Positions 1 through 10,908 of a DNA stretch of 64,000 bases are shown here, in pieces. The notes under the pieces are model-generated. The model saw only the letters and a program-made list of their open reading frames with translations, did no database searches and was not told where the DNA came from. The stretch is from Nymphaea colorata (lineage: Eukaryota; Streptophyta; Magnoliopsida; Nymphaeales; Nymphaeaceae): the NCBI RefSeq assembly GCF_008831285.2, contig NC_045139.1, forward strand, positions 3,880,704 through 3,944,703. The letters run 5' to 3'. How positions within the stretch are numbered: the stretch's first letter is position 1; each line of letters begins with the position of its first letter. Both the position numbers and the translations under genes were made by a program.

Positions 1-1180
1 TATTAAGATAGCGAACGGCTACCCTCTGCCTGCATTAAGTCAACCAAGAATTATTTTCTCTCCGTTAACAGCTTCAGGCTTGTCTAAGCTCTTCCTATTT
101 TCAAGTGGATTCTAGATCTTAGGAACTTTCAGCTGGGCCAATAAATGCAGGCATTAAGACAATTGGCTTCTGTCTTTTGAGCTAAAAAAGGTTATGCTGT
201 TAGTTGTAGTTGCACAAATCTATGAGAAGCATATGGTTTGGAAACTAAAACAACTGATATTAATCAAATTTAAGATTAGGATTATACCGTGCAATGTTGG
301 AAGAGTGATCCTCCACTTATGATGGCTAGTGACAATGGTGTTCCTTAACTGCATCAAGATCAACCATTTGTCTATCTCAGATGGGAAGGTCATGTCGGTC
401 AGCAGGTTTTTTTTTTAAGTATGTAAGGTTGAAGAAGTACCTTTTTGCTCTTTGACTGGCAGCATCTGAACCTAGAAGAAGCGTTTTTTTGTTCTTTGAT
501 GACTTGCAATTCAATTTTGTAGATCGTGGCAACTTGATTGTGTTTTAGGCTTCTGTTTTGTTATTGCGGCACTTGATGATTTCATGCTTTATAACAGCAC
601 TTGCAGCAAAGAGAAATAGGTATCAAAGACAGAAGTCGATGATGCTTCTAGAAATGGAGTCTCAAAATAATGGATTTTCATCAAGCTTTAACAACCACCA
701 TCCTTTCCAGCCAGAATCACGCTAATAGGCATTCATTATTGCACATCTGGAGTTCTTGATCAAAGAGTTGTAACCAAGTACAATTCAAAAGTTCCACAAG
801 GAGGAAAAAGGAAAAAAAGGAGGCACATTGCAAACTGCAGGAAGCTCATACGGCTAGTTCTTACAAACGTGGGATGCGTGAAGCTTGCCTGCCACCCATT
901 GATTTGAACCGTGGCTGACAGAGTGATGCAGTTTAACTGGAGTTGCTTATGGCTGACGGAGCGATACAACTTTACTGGAGTAGCTCACATTGGAAGAGAG
1001 GACTTGTACATCAAACAAAAGCATGTGTAATTAACAATTTTTTTCGATGCCATAGAATCTTATGAGGAAGAATCCTCGAGTTCGTATCCCATTCATTGTG
1101 CGGCTTCTCCATTTCTTTGTTCGTGTACATTGTGTTTTAGGCTTCATAATGTCGAGTATCTATCTCTCTCTCTCTCTCTC
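1..1180. other. Intergenic region, no gene recognised
   Basis: No frame here gives a protein I recognise. A plus-strand frame is open from base 2 to a stop near base 113 (38 codons). It could be the tail of a gene to the left of the window, but it is short enough to be chance. A short (CT)n run at 1163-1182 leads into the duplicated segment that begins at 1181. Confidence 0.5.
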
Positions 1181-1286
1181 TCTGGTATTGAGGAATGTTC
1201 TCTCCATGTGGTGTAATGTTGAGCTTGGGATTAGGGATGCCGTTATGGAGGTGAAGTGGACCGGTTCTTTGTCCCTCTCTTCCCCT
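1181..1286 (+). repeat. Upstream copy of the Yae1-gene first-exon segment
   Basis: About 106 bp that reappear at 2621-2726, 1440 bp downstream in the same orientation. I see only about three substitutions and no indel. Two of them change the splice-donor area after the ATG: ATGGAGGTGAAG here, ATGGAGGGTAAG in the downstream copy. This copy can still offer a GT donor (GAG then gtgaag), but splicing it to the downstream acceptor would put the Yae1 reading frame out of register. It looks like a recent local duplication. Confidence 0.8.
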
Positions 1287-2620
1287 TCATCTCATTGATC
1301 AAGATTTATGGCCTAGGCAATCATCAAACAGACTTATTGGGGTTATGACTATGAAGGTCGCTGCAAATCAAGTCTAAATTAAAGATATTGTACATTGTTA
1401 ATTTTGCTTAGCCTACATCTCAGGAGATAATTAGATTTCATTCATTTTGGCAGTTATGAGTGACATGTTCCATTTTTTTTTTTTTAATTCAGAGTTCAGA
1501 CAGCCCCAACTCGAAGTGCTTTTAGAAGGCATTTAATTAAAAAAAAAAAAGCACTGTGTTCTTAGAACACTTGTTTCTAAACGTGTTTGTTTGGACTCCA
1601 ATTCGGAAGCTCAATGTGCCAACAAGTTGTTAGTATCTTCTTTTCTTCTCAAATATTTTGAAGTGTTTCTTTTAGCATTGAAAATGCATATGGGACTCGC
1701 TTTTTTGAAATAAAAGAGGGAGGAATGGGGAAAGGTGCGTTCCTTCTCTCTTTTTTGTTTGGCTTTCTTCCCTGGTTTATTTTCTCCCCCCTTTTCCTTG
1801 TGTTTTCGTGTAGCAAACTTCTTCATCTTTCTTCTGTTTTTCTGTTCTGAGTTTGGGCTTTGAAAATTAGGGATTCCATAGTCTGGAATAAATGTTTCTC
1901 TGCTGATGAGTGTATTCTCATTTTTTCTTTTTTCAGCTGTTTTCATTTTCTTGTTTACGGTAGCGTGGGCGATATTTCTACTTGTTCTGCGATTTCCGTC
2001 TTTTCTCTTGGATATTTCTCGTGTTTTCTTGATTTAGGGGATGATTAGTGTGTGAGATTAGGGTTCTTTGTTGTTTCCCCCTTCCTATCTCTCTCTCTCT
2101 TTACATGGAGGGCATAAAACACGTTCCGGCTTCCACCGCTAAGCTTTTCTGTTCTCATTGGTGCTTGAGAGATGCAGACCGTATTTTTTCCTTCTTTGTT
2201 TTCGGGACTTCTCTTCTACTTTGCAAGAAATTTTTAAGAAGTTCATGAAAAGTATGTTATAAAGAAATTTCTCTCTTCTGTTTTATATGGAGAGTTTGAA
2301 TCGAAAAATTCGTTTTATTTTTAAACATTTTTTTTGTTCCTTCGCTATGTTTTTGGCGTGTTTCTTTTTTTAATTTCTGTATATATCTTAAATTAAGTCA
2401 AGGGAGTTTTTCTTCCTCTTCTTTTGGGTATTCTATCTGATCGATCTCTGGCCCTGGAAACACTATAGTTCTCCAAATTTATTCCCTACTCTTCGTTCAG
2501 TCTATAGAAGTACGGCTTTAGAATTGGCGCATTAAATTTCGAAGCAACGGTCCTGAGTTAATTTTGTCTCTTTTTTTCGCATCTAACTCCTAACGAGATG
2601 AAAACCTTCAAGAAATGTTC
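1287..2620. other. Probable promoter/5' leader region of the Yae1-domain gene
   Basis: T-rich and CT-rich sequence with no convincing coding frame. It contains runs typical of plant 5' leaders, including a TAGGGTT motif near 2058 and a short (CT)n run near 2090. It may hold the promoter and untranslated leader of the gene starting at 2685. I could not fix a TATA box or a transcription start. Confidence 0.35.
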
Positions 2621-2726
2621 TCTGGTATTGAGGAATGTTCTCTCCATGTGGTGTAATGTTGAGCTTGGGATTAGGGATGCCGTTATGGAGGGTAAGTGGA
2701 CCGGTTCTTTGTCCCTCTCGTCCCCT
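2621..2726 (+). repeat. Downstream copy of duplicated segment, carries the likely start codon
   Basis: Second copy of the segment at 1181-1286. It contains ATG at 2685-2687 followed by GAGG and a consensus donor gtaagt at 2692. Splicing from here to the acceptor at 3057 keeps the Yae1 frame, which the upstream copy cannot do. Confidence 0.8.
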
Positions 2727-3964
2727 CACCTCCTCTCTCTCTCTCTCTTCTCTCTCTCATATGACTGTTAATGAAAATAATCAACAGTGGATCAGTAAGT
2801 CTTCTTCTCTCTTCTTTTTATCAAATTGCATTATGTTTTTTCTTTTCATTTGCCGTTTCGATATCTCAAGTAGACAAAGTGTTTGATGCTCTGTTTACAT
2901 ACAGCTATTCCTCTTTCTGATTTGAGGATTAGATTGGGTTTTTGCATTGGTGGGAAATTTACCAGCAGCTCTTGGTCTTTGATGTTGCTTGATCACATAT
3001 TCACATGATGTCCGTGGCACCAAATATCGTGTTTTGGCTTGAAATTTTGTGTTGCAGTGTGTGTGGACGAAGGCGATGATGATCTCTGGTGCGAGGATTC
3101 AGCTTCTGATGGGTATAGGGATGATGGTCGTGATCGTAAATCAGAGCTTGATAGGGAGTGGAAGAGGAGGCAGAATCAATTTCATACAGTATCCCTAAGC
3201 AATCTCAGATTGTATACTTACTGTATTTATATCATATTATCTTTTCTTGAAAAAATATGTTGTGATTTTTGTAAGGTTTTCGTAACATGCTCTTTAGATT
3301 GGGTATAGAGATGGTTTAATGGCGGGGAAGGAAGCTTCTGCACAGGAAGGTTTCAATGCCGGTTTCAGGGAATCTGTGGTGCCAGGGTACAACTGGGGGT
3401 TGGTGAGAGGCATTATCAGGTAACGGCTGATTTTAGTTATCACTGTCATTCTCAAGTTAAACTGGGAAGGGAGGTGATCCAATTTTAATTCTACTAATTT
3501 TAGAAACTTTTATCAAGATAAAAGCTTTCTGCTGTAGTCTGATTTTGGAAAATTGCATCTATGGGTGCCTATTCTTGTTCGTCGACTAAATTTTGCTCTT
3601 GGACTTTTTCTTGTTCTTTGATGTGCTGAAAAACACTTTAAGTACATTGAGTTGCCTCCCGGATGAATTGAAGGAGAAGCTAATTGGAAGATCTGATAAA
3701 AGAGACGAGCTTCAGGCCCTATATGAAGCTACACACTCTGTTTCATCAAATCAGGCCCTAATATTTTTTCATGATGATATAATGAACAGAAAACCTCTTG
3801 ACAGTGGTTCAGATTCTTCAGGTGGCTTGATACAACCGAATGTTTTGGGTGATGCTTCATACTGCGGGAAGCTGGAAAGTTTCAAAGAGAAACTCAAGAG
3901 TGTCGTTAGTGAATCTACTGCTTCTGGAATTACTGCAATACTAGAATCAAATATAGCTGGCTAA
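2685..3964 (+). CDS. Yae1-domain protein (deca-GX3 motif), probable Fe-S maturation adaptor
   Basis: Four exons: 2685-2691, 3058-3188, 3298-3419 and 3643-3964, joining in frame to 193 residues. Residues 48-84 show the deca-GX3 motif of the Yae1/Lto1 family: Gly at 48, 52, 56, 64, 68, 76, 80 and 84, with Ser at 60 and 72. In yeast, Yae1 with Lto1 recruits the cytosolic iron-sulfur machinery to the ribosome-recycling ATPase Rli1/ABCE1. A similar role in plants is inference. The N-terminus is acidic (DDD, residues 9-11), followed by a basic DREWKRRQNQFHT stretch typical of plant members. The C-terminal half has no domain I recognise. The start is the least certain part. ATG at 2685 gives an exon of only seven coding bases; an alternative ATG at 2761 with donor gtaagt at 2795 also enters exon 2 in frame and would give a longer N-terminus. 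Exons 2-4 are secure. Confidence 0.85.
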
Positions 3965-4195
3965 GTTTATCAATGCAAGAAAAGACAATGTCCAAGGAGT
4001 GCGTTTTGGTTTCTCAGGTGGTCGGACATTTCTCAGCTGTACGTTTCTTAACATAACTGGTGATGCCATTGCTGAAGAATGGAGCTGCATCGCCTGTTTC
4101 TCAAAGGCAATGGGATTTTTTGTCATCACAGTGCTCTTTTTAAAGCCAACATGGTTAGCTTCTTTGTCTATACAAATTCATATTTAACTTTTTTG
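3965..4195. other. 3' flank of the Yae1-domain gene
   Basis: No domain is recognisable. It probably includes the 3' untranslated region of the Yae1-domain gene and ends at the retrotransposon scrap that starts about 4196. Confidence 0.4.
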
Positions 4196-4393
4196 TCAAC
4201 AAGGGTTGACGTTCAGAGGCCAGCGAAATACAATAGAAATCAGGATAGTCGAGTGATCGACAACTTTTTGTTCCAAGTGGAATACTACCTGAATCTGCAA
4301 GGCCTTGTGTGGGACGACCTTCAGGTCAAGACTGTGGCTATGTTGCTTGAGGGCGATGCTGTAGCGTGGTGGAGAAGGAAATGCAAAGATTAA
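4196..4393 (+). pseudogene. Fragment of retrotransposon gag
   Basis: A plus-strand frame reads VIDNFLFQVEYYLNLQGL, then VKTVAMLLEGDAVAWWRR. This matches the retrotransposon gag domain of Ty3/gypsy-type elements (hydrophobic helices, then the AxxWW motif). It stops at TAA 4391-4393 with no zinc knuckle, protease or reverse transcriptase nearby, and no LTR is visible. It is a decayed or truncated insertion about 230 bp downstream of the Yae1-domain gene. Confidence 0.7.
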
Positions 4394-4699
4394 ATGCACG
4401 ACTCGAATCAAATCAAGATACGATGAAGCATATGATTTGGATGACATAACCAGAAATTTTCCCAGTTGACGTTCCAATCAGTTTGGATTAGGATCCTACT
4501 TCATTGATCTAACCGGATCTAGATTATTTAGCTGGGATATGTATGTCTCAGGCTTGGACTGGGATCCGATGTTCCCAAACCACATGCGACTGACTTGGAT
4601 CTCGACCAATTTGAGATCTCAGATTTTGTAAAACACAGACTTGGCGTGATTGCTGAACTAATTAAGGAATTTTATTTCTAGCTCCAATTTATTATATCT

Positions 4700-5020
4700 T
4701 TTTTATCGGATATCCATGTATTCGGAGTTGGATTCAGACATGAATGAAGAAAAGCCTTATTCCATTTCTCAATTTAAATCCGAATTCAAATTCTTAATAC
4801 GACTTTTAAATTCACATCTGAATCTGAATTCAACTTTTAAATGCTCATCTAAATCTAAACCACATTATGATACATATGTTAATAATTGATTTTCATAAAT
4901 ATTGGGTATCAAATCCAAAACCAAATCTGAATGCGATTAGGTGTCATTTTTTAAGTCCGATTCAATTTCTGAATCGAATGTTAAGTTTTTTTTCCATGAA
5001 CTATATTTTTAAAGTATATA
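4700..5020. repeat. Degenerate AATCTGAATC-type dispersed repeat
   Basis: Sequence built from loosely repeated words such as gaatccgaattcaaattc, aatctgaatt and ccaaatctgaat. The same texture recurs at 19540-19880, 21950-22070 and 41230-41530, so this is a dispersed family, probably a decayed transposon part. No coding potential. Confidence 0.6.
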
Positions 5021-5364
5021 ATTCGAAGGGATATCCAAACGGAATCAAATCCATTGACATTCTTACTAGTTTTGCATGGAAGCTACGGTTCTTTTAGGAA
5101 TACATATACCATTGCATGCCATTGAAAGCTTTCTCGTGGAGAATGATAACCTGATCCTGCAGCTTTGATTTATTAGCAAGAAATTATGTATGTTTCCAGG
5201 AATTGCGCTCAACGCGATCACTTCATGAGCTTTTGCTTTCAACATAAGTTTGCAATATTTTGGATTGATGTTGAAGATGAAGAAACTGAGGAGTGAGGAG
5301 AGAGAACAGGAGTGGTGAAATGAGAAGTAAAATCTGTAAATATTCAATGAAGTTACTATTCATT

Positions 5365-5500
5365 TTTGCTCGAGCTGAGTTGAGCTTATAAGGGAACTCG
5401 AACTCGACTCGACCAAAACAAAAATTAGAGCTCGGTTCGATTATGAAAATAGCGGGCTCGAACTCGATCACCAGCGCAGATTTAAGGAGCCGAGTTCGAG
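5365..5500. repeat. GAGCTCGACTCG-type dispersed repeat
   Basis: Runs of GAGCTCGA, ACTCGACTCG and GCTCGAACTCGA words. The same family is at 17400-17925 and 28980-29360. This is a widespread class of degenerate plant repeat. It ends close to the core promoter of the next gene. Confidence 0.65.
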
Positions 5501-5619
5501 TTGATCGGGTTCACTTGCTTCCGGTGGGTCGGTGTCATCCCTCGTCTATCGGACCTCCTGGAAGCGGTACGGATCCTATGGGGAGCATACCCGATCTGCT
5601 GACACCCATATCTTTCGAC

Positions 5620-5627
5620 TATAAAAA
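5620..5627 (+). promoter_or_regulatory. Candidate TATA box of the YJU2B-type gene
   Basis: TATAAAAA lies 163 bp upstream of the ATG at 5783. Position and sequence suit a plant core promoter with transcription starting about 5650, just ahead of the CT-rich leader. Confidence 0.5.
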
Positions 5628-5666
5628 TGGGTAGAGGCTTCCAGGAGGACCGATTCCTCCTTGAAA

Positions 5667-5670
<4 letters not shown>

Positions 5671-5714
<44 letters not shown>
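5671..5714 (+). repeat. (CT)22 microsatellite in the probable 5' UTR
   Basis: 44 bases of uninterrupted CT between the TATA box and the start codon. CT-rich leaders are common in plant housekeeping genes. The length is likely polymorphic. Confidence 0.9.
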
Positions 5715-5721
<7 letters not shown>

Positions 5722-5782
5722 GCGCGCCTCTTTCTCACGATCTTTTGTTCGCCGTCGCGTGGTGATACGGTGACCTTCGAAG

Positions 5783-8700
5783 ATGGTATGTCGATCGTTC
5801 TTATTCGAAGAAAATTTCGATTGAATTCCTTCATTCGTTAGGCTTCTTTCTGGTTTTTTTTGCCAAGGTTTTGGTTTAGGGTTTCAAAGATTAGGGGGTT
5901 TCCTTGCGCATCCGTTGAACACGGTATTTTATTCGTTGAAATGCTAGGGTCGTAAGTTAACTGTCAGGAAATATGGTTTGTTTATTTGGATTGTGGTGGT
6001 TAATCGAGTTCTGGGACTTCTACGTTTCCTATCTTCTTTTTTCCGGTTTGGGGGATTGGGGGCTTCCTGATTTTGAAGGATTGTGTTAAAGGGGTTGGTC
6101 GTCCTGTGTTTGCATTGAAATGGTGCTTTTCATTTGGTGCAATTTTTTTTGTGATTTGGAATCATAATTATGTGATTGAGAAGTATTCTTACGATCTGCC
6201 GCATCTTCCCCTATTCTGAGGTTCTTGTGTTGTTATTTCGTAAATCTTATGTAGTTTTTGCCTGGTCTTTTTGAATATTTTGGAAGTTTATTTTGGGGCC
6301 GTTAGTTATCGTCAAATGACATTGTTGTATCATGATTAATTTGTGGTTATCCGATGCTGGTTTGTAATTTATTTATCTTTTGGAAGGGTTATTTTGGGGT
6401 TCCATACAAATATTATTATGAATGATTGGTGATTAGAGAAAATTTAATCGGACGTTGGCGAGGTCTTTCAGGCCTAGATACTGAACTTTATGTTTGCCTT
6501 TTTTCTGTTTTAGTTGTATGTGTTTTTTGTTTTCCTCTTTTGCATTCCTTATGGTGCTGACCCTTTTTTTCTGTTCCCTTTTACTTGCAGTCTTCGCTTG
6601 CTGCTGCTCGAGCAGATAATTTTTATTATCCTCCTGAATGGACCCCTCAAAAGGTATTATATGTTTTTTTCTACGTTTTCTGCACAATCTCAGTGACACT
6701 GCCGTGGCGTCTGCCTTTTGTGGCTATCATAGCGTTTTGTTTGTATTCTGACATTTCCTTTTACTGTCTTTATTTTCCTTTGCAAGGGGTCCTTGAACAA
6801 GTTTCATGGGCAACATGCTCTGAGGGAGAGAGCCCGAAAAATAGACCAAGGGATCTTGATCATAAGGTATGAATATGATTTTGGTTGAGATTTCTAGATT
6901 CAATTTAGGGTTAGTTGTATACAAGGCTGCTTAAGTGTGTAGAAATGAAGATATTTCTCTTGAAATGATAGACCTCTGTTCCCCGTTGTTGTATGTGGTA
7001 GGAACTTATCAACAGTGCTGGATTTGGGCTTGGTGTGATATGTTTATGAGGCCTTAATTAGTCAGTAAAACCATGTTGATATGCAATTAGCATCACCACA
7101 ATGTTTTAAAACCTGGAATGGTTTTCCTTTTCTACTGAGTAATTATGAACATTTAGCAGTGTCCAGTTCAACCACATGTAAAATTTAACGTCAACCATAA
7201 TGTTGATTGCTAAAATCTCTGTTTGGTTAGCTTGTTCAGCAGGAAGTGGGCAATTTAATTCTATGCTTGACCACCGGCCTATATTTCTATATATAAAGCT
7301 TTGGTTGGTATCAAAGTTCTTGTTGCAAGCATCCTGTATGCCGGCAGCTAAACCATCTTGCTCTTTGTTTCTCTGTTTGTAGTCCTCTTTTCTGATGGCA
7401 GTTACCACCTTTGATTTTTATATCGTCAGTTTCCATGCATCCTTAGTCTGTTCTGACTTAGTTTTACCTCTGGTCCTTCTCTGTTTGAATGATAATCATG
7501 GCTATTTGCTCAACGTGTTCCGATTTCCGTACACATTTCTATGGTCCATGTTTTATGTCATGTGGAGGCTATGAATTTTAGCTCGTTGCCATTTGATAAT
7601 ATATTTTCCTTTAAACTATATACTTGTATTTCTTTTATGTGGGATTTTAAATGTTAGCTAGAACCAGTATTATCAGTATCAGGCTATTAGCATTGGAGTC
7701 ATTATCAGTGTACACTCAATCAGGCTGCATCCACCAATTGAAATCAAAGTTTCTTTTTTTGTTTTTAAAAAATAAAAAACGAAATTAAGCTAATTATAAT
7801 TTATAAAGGGAAAAATAGCAAGATATTTATCAGCATGCTGTTACTGATAACATTGGGCCTAATATTGAATATTGGATCCTCAGTTAGGTTATCTTGGTGA
7901 CTGATCATCAGCAAGTGGACAAGATTGAGAACCTTTTTAGACCATCAGGCTTCATATTTGGAAATCAATATCTTGCTTTTTTGGTTGTGAAGCTTATCTA
8001 TAGTTTATTGGCAGTTGATCTTTTCCCCCAAAAAATAATTTAGCCCTTTTTCTAACTTCAATCAGCTACTTTGTATGTCGAGAACATTAGTTTTCTGTTA
8101 GTTATTTCACGCTGCATTCGCATGATGACATTGATTTATTTGATTATTTTATAGAAGTTCCAAAATTTATGTTCATGCTGTTCATGTTTTTCTTTTATGT
8201 CTTCTTTCTCTAATTGTTGTCACAGGCCTCCTGCAGTCTAGTGGTATTTGAACTGAAATTTCAATTATTTATCACTATTCTTATTTTTTGTTGGCATTGG
8301 TTTTGCTACCAACTTTAGCCTTAATTGAGAATAATACTTTGTTTATGTTAATTTAAATTCATCTTTTCCGGCCATTGGACATTTTTCATCATTGAAATGG
8401 ATTAAATAATTTAAAGATTTTTTTGGAACTTTTACTTGGTATATGAGGACTGCTATATCATTTAGCTGAATATTTCATTATTAATTACTTTCACAACTTA
8501 ACTTATAATATGAGTTAAATGCTAAAGCAAGTCTGTGTAATGCCTCTTTGTTTTTGTTTGGCTAAAAGAGTCTTTGCCTACTTTCAAGGACAATACAGGA
8601 AACTTTAGAAAGTTCATATTTCCCACCATGACATAGTTCCGCCTGAGCATTAAGCTCCATTGCAAATCTAGTACACGGTGATCCATATAAAGGAAGTCTG

Positions 8701-10908
8701 GATTGTGAGGCTTTGTTCTGGATTTAACAGCTAAGGATCGGCCTTTAAATGGAAATCTTTCTTTCGGCAGGACTCTTTACCGCCTTTTTATTGCACTTTG
8801 TAACTTCAAGTTCCATATTTCACTCATAAGCCATAAATAAGAGCTATTCAGGTCATTAGCCAACTCCATGGATGAATTGTGGTCTGGTATCCTAAGTCTT
8901 GTATGATACTGTCCAATCTCGTTTATCACGTAGGCAGCTGACCGAACGATATATGTAAATTTCGTGAGTTTCTTGCCTTCCATCAAACTAATGGAACGAT
9001 GTATTCAGTTTTTGTAATTGTAAATCAACAAGTGAAAGTTGGGAACTTAGCTTGTGCCTGCATTATTAATAGAAGGATTTGTCTTATTAATATAAATATT
9101 TGGGCTTTCAACATAAGGTAAAGTAGTCTGGCTAGTCAGCCAAGAACAGCTATGATATTTCTGTTGAAAGTTAACAGGGAAAAATAGATTTGATGCACCA
9201 GTTTGGAATAAAACCCTTCCATGATGTTGATTGTACAGGAAATTTTTGTGCTTGCATTCCATGTTTTGTTTGCTTTTACTTTTTGCATCATATGCCGTAT
9301 ATTATTGTCTGCTCATCTTGTCTTATGTTACCCATGCACTTTCCTGCTTATTCCTGTGTTTAGGTTCGAGATGCCCTTCAATATCTGGTGTGGTGGTTGC
9401 CATTCTATGATAGCCAAGGGAGTTCGTTTCAATGCAGAGAAGAAACAAGTTGGAAATTATTACTCTACCAAGGTTTGTGTCTCTACCTCATACTGACAAT
9501 CTTGGCTTCCTTGTAAATGTTCTGGGTCACCATTATACTGTGTCAATCGCATCTTGTAAACCCAACAAAAACACCCTTTCTTCTTTTCTTTAAAAAGTTA
9601 GTTCTTATTTCTTAAAGAAGAGAACTGACGTTTATTGCTCATGTTGAAAATACAAGGGGACATAGTTTCCTGTGGTTCTTCTTGCTGCTGAAAATTTTGA
9701 AAACAATTAAAGGAATAGACCGTCTTAACATTTTAAAATATGTGGGAAACTTGTTGGACTGTCTCCTTGCTAGTTAAAGACCATGTAGACTCAAAATTGG
9801 GAAAATCAGGTTGTTCATAGAAAAAAAAATGGTTTATCGGTTTATTTTGTTTGTTTTCACATCCATTAATTGCTTGAGGCTTCCTGCCATTGCTTTGAAG
9901 TTTGAACATTGTACAAGCCCCTTGATGTCCTACCTTTTTTTTTTTTAAAAAAAAAGGGGGTTTAGAATCTTAGATATAGCTGAATTGTGAAGCCAGCCAG
10001 CTTTACAAGTTCGGAATTTACTTTGTACGGTACTTAACTGCTTTATGTTTTTTCAGATATGGAGATTCTCTATGAAGTCAGCATGTTGCAAGCATGAGAT
10101 TGTTATAGAGACAGACCCCAAAAACTGCGAATATGTTATCATAAGTGGAGCTGAAAAAAAGACTGAAGAGTATGATGTGGAGGACGCAGAAACTCTTGCC
10201 CTTCCTGGAGATGAAGGTGGTTTACTTTCCTTCTGCTTTGTGAAAGAACTCTAGCTAGATTCCTAGAACAGTGCCTAACTTATAGTGTTATCTTGCAGAG
10301 AAAGGAAAACTTTCAGATCCCTTTTATCGGCTTGAGCACCAAGAAGAAGATTTGCTGAAGAAGAAAGAGGCTGAACCCCTAATACTTCGCCTTCAACGTG
10401 TTTCAGATCTCAGACATTCCAATGACTTTGCTCTTAACCGCACCCTTCGAGCTCAAATTAGAGTATGCTACTGGTTTTAACACTAATAACTGTTAATCGT
10501 TGGTACGAAATTTTTTTATTCTAACACGGTGGATGTTTCTTCATGCAGGGCCAAAAGAGACGAATTGCTGAAGAAGAAGCAGCTGCGCGGAAGATGGGTT
10601 TGGGGATAAGATTGCTTCCTGTATCTAAAGAAGATACAGAGGTAGCATCTCGCGTGAAATTTGCCCCCAAGTTTGAGACGAACAGAAAGGACAAACGAGC
10701 TGCAATAAAAGCTGCCCCCATTTTCCCTGGGTCATCAGCGTCTGATTCTGCAAAGAGACGATTAGAATTGGAGACTAAAAGACGCAAAATAAAGGCAACT
10801 GCAGCATCGGCCATGTTGGCTGGGTCATTCAAACCATCATCTTGGTCACAAAGTTCTTCCATTATGAGCAAGCAAACCGGAAGGATGCCGACTTTGAAGC
10901 GTGCATGA
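5783..10908 (+). CDS. YJU2B/CCDC130-like splicing factor (CWC16 family)
   Basis: Seven exons: 5783-5785, 6591-6653, 6787-6866, 9364-9472, 10057-10216, 10299-10462 and 10549-10908, joining in frame to 312 residues. The protein begins MSSLAAARADNFYYPPEW and contains GSLNKFHGQHALRERARK. These are hallmarks of the CCDC130/YJU2B branch of the CWC16 family, whose yeast member Yju2 acts in the spliceosome around the first catalytic step. A probable zinc site is formed by C58-GG-C61 with C95 and C96 (followed by KHEI). Later come an acidic stretch (about 127-137), a Lys/Glu-rich helix and a basic C-terminus suited to a nuclear protein. The first coding exon is the ATG alone, followed at once by gtatgt. 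Intron 3 is about 2.5 kb. The start is well supported because the family begins with this MSSLAAARAD motif. Action in the spliceosome is inferred from the family. Confidence 0.93.
5877..5884 (+). promoter_or_regulatory. Telo-box-like motif in first intron
   Basis: TAGGGTTT (reverse complement AAACCCTA) lies 92 bp inside intron 1. Telo-boxes recur near the 5' ends of plant genes for translation and RNA processing. A regulatory role here is inference. Confidence 0.3.
6867..9363 (+). other. Long intron 3 of the YJU2B-type gene
   Basis: About 2.5 kb of T-rich sequence between donor gtatga and acceptor tgtttag. I see no open frame with a recognisable domain on either strand and no clear transposon termini. 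Confidence 0.6.

Noticed and set aside
2-113. Open frame of 38 codons at the left edge, possible end of an upstream gene
   Set aside because: Too short to distinguish from chance, with no recognisable motif; noted only in the region description.
4079-4195. N-terminal extension of the gag-like frame
   Set aside because: No similarity to gag in this part; the frame is open by chance before the retrotransposon-like segment.
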